Source: Sciurus carolinensis
Taxonomy: Eukaryota > Chordata > Mammalia > Rodentia > Sciuridae
Direction of reading: 5' to 3'
NCBI RefSeq assembly: GCF_902686445.1
Contig: NC_062232.1
Coordinates: 12,631,105 to 12,695,104 of the forward strand
Length of the DNA: 64,000 nt
This document shows positions 57,447-64,000 of this stretch, piece by piece. Position 1 is the first letter of the stretch. Each line of letters opens with the position of its first letter. The position numbers and the translations under genes are program-made. The notes beneath the pieces are model-generated. The model searched no databases, was not told where the DNA came from, and was given only the letters and a program-made list of their open reading frames with translations.

Positions 57447-57655
57447 TCTTTTTGGGGGATTACTGGGGATTGAACCCAGGGTGTTTAACCACTGAACTAC
57501 ATTTCTAGCCCTTTTTATGTTTTATTAGAGACAGAGTCTTGCTGAATTGCTATGTGCCTTACTGAATTGCTGATACTGGCTTTAAACTCTCAGTCCTCCT
57601 GCCTCAGCCTCCTGAGCTGCTGGGATCACAAGCATGCGCCACTGCACCCAGCCAT
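57447..57655 (-). mobile_element. MEN-type SINE
   Basis: Complete antisense dimer ending GCATGCGCCACTGCACCCAGCC. Confidence 0.9.
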
Positions 57656-57718
57656 TTGTATTTCATTTTTTTGAGCAGTATCTATTCAGATCATTTGCTC
57701 ATTTTTAAATTGGATTAC

Positions 57719-57803
57719 TTTTTTTTGTGGTGCTGGGAATTGAACCCAGGGCCTTGTGCATGCGAGGCAAGCACTCTACCAACTGAGCTACAACCCCAGT
57801 CCC
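57719..57803 (-). mobile_element. ID SINE
   Basis: T9, then GTGCTGGGAATTGAACCCAGG, GCATGCGAGGCAAGCACTC and CTGAGCTACAACCCCAG, close to consensus. Confidence 0.93.
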
Positions 57804-58530
57804 TACTTGTTTGTTTTTTAAACCTTCTTTGAGTTCCTTATGTATTCTGGATATTAGTCCTCTGTCAGATGAATAGTTGACAATATTTTCTCTCATTTTT
57901 TAAGATGTCTATTCCTGTTATTCACAGTGAAATAGAGAACAGAGTGAAGCTTTGATGTTTTTGACAAAAATTCTAAAGCAGTTAAACAGAAAAGGAAAGA
58001 TAGGCTTTTCAACAAATGGTGCTAGAAAAATTGACCATCAATAGGCAAAAACAAATTCCTTGACCTAAACCTCATACCTTATACCAAAGACAGCTAAAAA
58101 TGGATCACAAACTTAAATGCAAAAGTATAAAACTTATAAAAATACAAGAAATTCTTCAGGACCAAGAATTCTTAGATCTGACACTGAGGATGCAATCCAT
58201 AATAGAAAGATTGATGAATTGGACCCTCATGAAAATTAAGAACTTTACTTGAGAAAGACCTCATAAAAGGATATAAAGACAAATTCCAGAGTGTGAGGAA
58301 ATATTTGCAAATGACATGTCTTGATGTGCAATGATGTGGTGTGGAATTATTATGTTCAGCATCATTAGCCATTAGGCAAATGAGAAAACCACAGTGAGAT
58401 ATCACTTCATAACCTATCAGAATGACTAAAATGGTAAACAGGTGACATCATCAAATGCTGGCAGGAATGTAGAGAAACTGGATCATTGTACCTTGCTGAA
58501 GGTAATACAAAATGATACAGCCTCACTGTG

Positions 58531-59005
58531 CTTGACTTTTTCCTCAAGTACTTCTAATTTGGGATGCTCTTCACTCTTTGTCCTTTGAGTGTCTCTTGCC
58601 TCTGTTTTTTGTTAGGCATAAAATTAATTTCTTCATTTCAGTTCCAAGGTCTTTTCCAAGCATAGTTAATTTTTATGATCTCATTTTTGTAGTGGGTTTT
58701 TCACCAAAGGCAGGGTGTCTGTTTTTCCTGAGTGATTTTTCTCTTTGCCTCTGTGATTGAGAATTCTAGTTGCCCCCTGACTTTTATTACCTTCTTCTCC
58801 TTTGCAATAAAAACTCCAGTTTTGAGCTTGGCAAATGGTTGTCCAGAGTAAAGGTTGCACTGCCCAGATTTCACTATAGCTAGGTGTGGCTTTGTGGTAA
58901 GTATGATCCTTCCGTTTTGATTGAACCACAAAAGAAATGGAGCTATCAATTAGCTTAATAAACACATAGTGAATAGGCAAAATAAAATACTTGTTATATA
59001 GCTGT
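58531..59005. other. No recognised feature
   Basis: Unassigned intron. The 117-residue minus-strand frame at 58,681-59,034 crosses into the LTR and has no recognisable domain. Confidence 0.45.
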
Positions 59006-59446
59006 ATGTTCTGCATTGAATTGTGTCTTCCCAAAAAGTTATGTTGATATCCTAACCCTTAGTACTGCAGAACATGACCTTATTTGGAAATAGGGTCTTG
59101 GAGATAAATCAAATCAAGATGAATCATTGCAGTAAGGTGGGACTGTAATCCAATATGATTAGTTTTGTTATAAGAAGACAGCCATGTGACGACACAGTCA
59201 CACATGAAAGCCATTTGAAGACAAAGGTTAGAGTGATGATTTACAAGTCAAGGAACTTCTGAGACTATTAAGAAACTTAGGGTGAGGCATGGAACTGATT
59301 CTACCTCAGAGCCCCCAGAAGGAACCAAACCTGCTGACACCTTGAGATTGGATTTCAAGCCTCCAGAACTATAAGACAATAATATATGTCATTGTTTTAA
59401 GTCACTTTGTGGCTTTTTGTTACAGCAACCATAGGAAACCAATACA
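59006..59446 (+). mobile_element. MaLR (MLT1-like) solo LTR
   Basis: Nearly complete: GAATTGTGTCTTCCCAAAAAG, ACCTTATTTGGAAATAGGGTC, AGCCATGTGACGAC, CTCAGAGCCCCCAGAAGG, GCCTCCAGAACTATAAGACAA, ending GGAAACCAATACA. Confidence 0.88.
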
Positions 59447-59473
59447 CTTTTGTTTGCAGAATTCTTTTGGGAA

Positions 59474-59745
59474 GTTATATTCTGAATGTTTCTGTTCTCC
59501 TCAAATTCTTATGTTGAAGCCTAATCTCCAAAGTAATAGTATTAAGAGGGGGACCTTCAGGAGTCTATTAGTTCATGTGGGTAGGGCTGTCATCCATCTA
59601 TGTCATAGATAACCTTCACCAGACTCTGAATCTGCTGGCACCTTGATCTTGGACTTCTCAGTCTGCAGAACTGTAAGAAATAAATTTCTATTGTGTATGA
59701 GTTACCCATGTAAGGTATTTTGTAGCAGCCCAATGGACTAAGACA
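59474..59745 (+). mobile_element. Second MaLR LTR, different subtype, 27 bp downstream
   Basis: TTATGTTGAAGCCTAATCTCC, GGCACCTTGATCTTGGACTTC, AACTGTAAGAAATAAATTTC, and a CAATGGACTAAGACA end. A central deletion is likely. Confidence 0.82.
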
Positions 59746-60593
59746 TGGGGTATTTTAAAAAATGTTTTGAACATTCAGAGACTTCTTAATTGTGAGTCTT
59801 GAGATGTTTGGACTGTGCCTTTTTTACTGGAAAAATCTCACTGTACCAAACATAGACATTCATCATTGCTCCAAAGCTAGCTTCCTTATATTTTTATTGC
59901 TGACTTGATCTTCTTGAATGCCAGCCAAAGTATAAGGTGAATGGAAGATGCAAGAACTGGGTGGTTTCCATGGAAACTTCTTGCAGAATCCTTTCCTTTC
60001 TCTTTTTAACAGTTGTCAGGGAAACATGTAGTTTCAATTGGTGGGGTCTGCCAATTTGAGTGGCTCTTGGAAAGGGGGGATTTAGTTAAACCTTTTCAAG
60101 ATCTGAATAAACAAATTCAGAGCAGAGATTTAAAAGATTCCTTTAAAGTTATGTCAGGTTTTTCTGTAATTTAGGGCCATTAACCCGTTTTCTGTGTGAA
60201 GTGATCAAACTATCCATTTGTTCATATGCAGCAACTGTCCTTTGAGCTTTGAGGGAGGAAAAATTGAGCTTCAGAAACAGAGAACCAAAACCAGAGAGCT
60301 GATGTTCACATGCCATATGATTCTAGCCAGTGCTCTTTAGCATGCCCTACAGTATGAGAGATCCAAGGGACCTGACCTGTACAAACTGTTTACAGGCTGC
60401 TAAGTTTGCTGGCTCATCACTGTGTTATTGCTTCTAGTTAGCTGTTGTTGAATCAGTCACTGGAGTTGGTGGCTGTATATGGAAGTGGTGGTAAGAGCAC
60501 AGATTCTAGGTATGAGCAGTCCTAATAAATGAGAATTCCCTAGGGTTCTATTGTACAGCTTCCCCATTGTGCTCTTTATCAAGCAGTCAGACA
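59746..60593. other. No recognised feature
   Basis: About 850 bases of unassigned intron. Confidence 0.45.
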
Positions 60594-61015
60594 TGGTAGA
60601 TTGCAAAATGCCTACAATACTTTGCAACTCTTCCCATTAGAGGTGGAACTTGTTTCCCCTTCCCTAGGATCTTGTTTGGCCTTGTGATTTGGTTTAACCA
60701 TAGAATATAGAAGTGACCTTGTGCAGGTTTTTAGCCTAGGTATGAGGAAGCATTTCAGTTTCTTACTGCTTTGGGAACTCTGCCAACATGTAAAAAATCC
60801 TAGATTGGGCTGGAGGAAGATACCATGTGGTGGAAAGTAGAGGCAACCTAAAGCCAACTGTAGAAGCAAAGTGAGTCCAGTGGCACCTGACCCAGATCAT
60901 TATAGTTGCTTAGCTGAACTCAGCCCAATTGCTGAGTCCCAGAATTTTGAACCGAAAAATGTTGCTTTAAGGCATTTGGGTTTTGGGATGGGTTGTATGC
61001 AGTAGATAATGATAT
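60594..61015 (+). mobile_element. MLT1-like LTR
   Basis: GCAACTCTTCCCATTAGAGG, CTTGTTTGGCCTTGTGATTTGG, AGAAGTGACCTTGTGCAGG, and ACTCAGCCCAATTGC follow MLT1-type order. Confidence 0.65.
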
Positions 61016-61661
61016 AGCCAAGTTTGGAAGCTCTGGAATGATGAAGGCTCACCTTTAATCTGCCCCCTGTAACATCCATGATTCTTAGTAACATAGCTCC
61101 ATTAGCATCAGAAATTGCTTGTGGCTATTTAATCAGAAAAGGAGTTCTCTTTTTCTCCTGGAAAGCCTAGAGGAGAATTGAAAAATCCACAATTAGAAGG
61201 CAGCACTGCCAGATCATGCCACAGAATTGATCCAATGATGATGGTGATACTCTAACTATCTGAATATTATATGTCTCCCCTATACATCATTGCCTGCATT
61301 AGACGTTGAGTGTGGAGCTGCCCCTGGAACTGAGTATTGCTCCTTTTTTATGAGAAAACAACCATCTGCTATTCTTGTTGTTTTGCAGCACTTGATATTC
61401 ATTAAAATGCCATGTGTCTGGCCAATCTTATGTCCTGTGTCCATACTCTGTTCCAGAAAAAACAGGAAAGTGAGTATCTGACAGTTTTGAGCTTATTTAG
61501 CTGAAAGCAGGAGGAGAATTTCATAAATACTGGCAAAGGATTCTGATACTTGGAAGCCAAAGGAGAAATGGGAAGTTTCATGTGTTTCTCTTCAATACTC
61601 TGGTCAGCTCAATTGGTTATCACACCAGTATGATGAAGCAAGCTTTGTGGTTTGTTCTCCA
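61016..61661. other. No recognised feature
   Basis: Unassigned intronic sequence. Confidence 0.45.
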
Positions 61662-61794
61662 GTTTTTTTAAAAAAAATTTAGATGTTGATCGACCTTTAT
61701 TTTATTCATTTATTTATATGCAGTGCTGAGAATCAAACCCAGTGCCTCACACATGCTAGGCAAGTGCTCTACCATTGAGCCACAACCCCAGCCT
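61662..61794 (-). mobile_element. Long-tailed ID SINE
   Basis: TTAGATGTTGATCGACC tail block, CTGAGAATCAAACCCAGTGCC, TTGAGCCACAACCCCAGCC. Flanks TGTTCTCCAGTT / TGTTCTCCAATT. Confidence 0.9.
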
Positions 61795-63779
61795 CTGTTC
61801 TCCAATTCTATTGAAAGAAAATGCTCAGTTCAGAGCTATACTCCTTGCACCTGCTCCCTCTCACAGGAGTGCTCTCATGATCATTTGGAAAGCCAAGAAA
61901 TACCGAGCCTACCATGCACATATCTCTGGCTGCCAAAGTATAAAGAGTGTGTCTTTCACTTGGTAGATTCAAAGAGGCTTTGCCATAGTGTGCCACTTAA
62001 AGAACTGAATGAATGATATCTTAGTGCCTAAAAATTTAGCAAATTGCACAGTGAGTTTGGTTCATGTGACATTTCTAATATAAATTGTTGGGTAATAAGG
62101 TCTTCAAATTCAGATGATTTCTTATTTTTTAGAATCTAACTTCTCTATACTCTGAAGTTCCTACTTGCAAACCATTCATGTTGGATTAGATACTAGAAAT
62201 AATACTCATGAAGGGAAAGTCACATTGTCTACTTGGTGCATAGTAGTGTTTGCTAAATGTTGATTATCTTTCACAAAATTCTTAGATATATACCCCAGTG
62301 AGATTATAAACCATTTGAGGACAGGGATTGTTCTTTCTGTGTCAAATATTTCTTAGTTTTGGAATCTCTAGGCATGGATTATGAGAGTGAACTGCACTTG
62401 GAATAGAACATCTTGGAAGCAATTAGGACCTGCATCTAAGCTCACCCATTGTGGTGGGTCATCAGTTTAGTGGAATGGGTGGATTGTATCATCTGGCAAT
62501 GGAAAGTCTATCCAGGCAGATGAAATAGTATCTACAGATGATTCAGATAGGTGCAGAAGACTCACCAGGGCCCTAGGGATGTCCCTTCTGGCAAGCACAG
62601 CTAAGTGGTATGAGACCTAAGATCAGATTTTTAGGATTTGGTTATCAGGGAATTGTCAGCAACTAACACACAACAAGACAGATGAGAGCAAGATCAAGTC
62701 TAAAATGAAGAATTCTTAGAGAGGAAAGAGGATGACATGAATATTGAGACCCAGAAAGGGGACTCGGTCATGGAAAGAGGTCATTAGGTCAATATTATAT
62801 GGCCATTAGGTCACAGTAGTAATAATATCAGTATTGTCTTGGTGCTTGGTTCTGTTTGGTTGGGCCAGAGCCTCTATAATGCATCTGGATTTGCCATAGT
62901 GATGCAGAAGTCCTGAGTGTGCTGGGTGTCATGGGACCTTGTTGTGAGGAGAACACTCAGGAACAGGAGGAAGGGGCCCTTCTCCAGCTTTATTGCCCTG
63001 GAGCAGCTTGCTTCAAATGGCATCAGGCTCCTGAACTGGGAGGCTGTTAGAATGACAGGGAAGTGAGAGATGGGGTTGTTATTTTAACAATTAGATAGGG
63101 TCCTTACTGAGAACTTGACAAATCAAATTAATGAATCAGATTGCTTATCCCACCCAAAATGGGTGTTTCTGGTATGAGTTTAGCTCTATGCTAGAGGCTT
63201 CAAATCTCTAGATTTGGGGTCAAGTGTGAAGAACTCCAGTGTGATCTAAGACTGAACTTCTATCCATTAGTCATTCCCTTAGCATGTTGAAGATGTTTGT
63301 GTAACACTGATGCTCCACTTACTTGAAATGTACAGGTTTACTCTATTCAATTTACTAAGGCACAAGTTTCTTTTAAAAGAGAAATTGTGTATGTGTGCCC
63401 ATATGTGTGTGAGTGCTATAAAATATTCTAGATAAATATAGAATGGATTTAAATCACATCCTCATAAATTCCAAATAACCTGAGCCTATAATTTTACTTT
63501 GGAAAAGCTCTGAAAAATGTCAATAAATGAACTCTCTGCAAAGCTAATCTTTTGGCTGGTGAGATAAGTTTGAGTTGCCAGAACTAGTAAAAGCTTATAT
63601 AATTCTGGAATGCATTTGTGTTTACCTGAGATTTCTCTGCCTCCAGCTGTACAAAAAATTCTATGACACACAGAGCCTCAAACCCGGGCCAGAAATCTGA
63701 GCTGTAATTGCATTTTAATTTGGTTCTAGAGTCAAGACTGCTTGTGTATATGTATGTGTTCCCTTCATCTCATTAAGTC
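61795..63779. other. Repeat-poor intronic stretch
   Basis: About 2 kb with no repeat or exon I can defend. Confidence 0.45.
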
Positions 63780-63838
63780 CTGGCATGTATGTCAGTGCCT
63801 GGCACACAGTCTGTTCTCAGTAAATGTTAATTTTTATT
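63780..63838 (+). mobile_element. MIR/L2-type 3' fragment
   Basis: CAGTGCCTGGCACACAGTCTG followed by CTCAGTAAATGTTAATTTTTATT, the conserved MIR end. Confidence 0.75.
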
Positions 63839-64000
63839 GTGGAGTCTGCTATTCTTCTAAACTGATGGGAGGATGCTTCCTTTGTGCCTCAGTGGTTCAC
63901 CCCCATCACATCTTCCCCTCTGTTCAACCTTGAGTTATCAGATCCTCATTTCTTCCTACGCAGATGCCAACCCTAAGGAACTCCTGACCCTGTGGCCATG

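Larger units (their letters stand above)
57290..57905 (-). mobile_element. Antisense L1 3' UTR with two nested SINEs
   Basis: Pieces 57,290-57,446, 57,656-57,718 and 57,804-57,905 form one antisense L1 3' end (GAGTTCCTTATGTATTCTGGA, TAGTCCTCTGTCAGATGAATAG). It lies opposite to the L1 that surrounds it. Confidence 0.72.
55985..58530 (+). mobile_element. Sense L1 ORF2 fragment split by a later block
   Basis: Left part 55,985 to about 57,103 (ACTGTTCTGGTAATTCTAGCC ... GGAATAGGTCAGTGAACTTAG). Right part 57,945-58,530 (GATAGGCTTTTCAACAAATGG ... TGGCAGGAATGTAGAGAAACTGG). These are consecutive in L1 ORF2, so the 57,104-57,944 block was added later. Non-coding remnant. Confidence 0.82.
14167..64000 (+). 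other. REPS2: REPS2 intron 1 (5' portion, extends beyond the window)
   Basis: About 50 kb of repeat-filled DNA follows the exon 1 donor. I looked for the next coding segment of the EH region and saw no convincing acceptor plus open frame for it. The first intron of this gene is expected to be long. The assignment is an inference from orientation and from the absence of any other gene. Confidence 0.7.

Noticed and set aside
14173..64000. REPS2 exon 2
   Set aside because: I looked for an acceptor followed by a frame continuing the EH region after LPAETLHQ and saw none. A protein-to-genome alignment (for example exonerate with REPS2) would settle it.

Overview
This is vertebrate nuclear DNA, almost certainly from a squirrel-family rodent (Sciuridae). 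It is AT-rich and intron/intergenic in character, with no prokaryotic gene organisation. It is saturated with tRNA-derived ID SINEs and with dimeric SINEs made of a 7SL-derived B1 half joined to an ID half (the 'MEN' arrangement known from squirrels), together with L1, MaLR LTRs, MIR, MER20 and hAT-type fossils.

Only one protein-coding segment is supported: the first coding exon of REPS2 (RalBP1-associated Eps15-homology-domain protein 2), + strand, 13,933-14,166. It lies in a CpG island (about 13,680-14,200) with GC boxes and an inverted CCAAT box, and ends at a CAG|GTAGGT splice donor. REPS2 is X-linked in human, so the window is probably X-chromosomal (inference). Positions 1 to about 13,600 are upstream intergenic DNA. 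From 14,167 to the window end appears to be the first intron; I did not find exon 2.

The rest is a layered record of transposition. Main blocks are: SINE-rich intergenic DNA (1-13,000) with an L1-in-SINE-in-LTR nest at 8,190-9,407; the REPS2 promoter and exon; a SINE-dense stretch with repeated insertions at one target site (21,814-22,602); a well-preserved class II endogenous-retrovirus solo LTR on the minus strand (23,398-24,156, perfect 6-bp target duplication); a sense L1 riddled with later insertions (28,990-33,660); a long antisense L1 (47,756-52,555); a second split sense L1 (55,985-58,530); and MaLR LTRs near 59,000-61,000.

I found no RNA gene other than SINE-type pol III units, no CRISPR array, and no coding system beyond REPS2. 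Most open reading frames in the window are chance frames in repeats. The most useful second-look items are the 5' leader of REPS2 (upstream ORF and in-frame AUG-less extension), the intact solo LTR inside intron 1, and the nested or serial insertion sites whose target duplications can be read directly.
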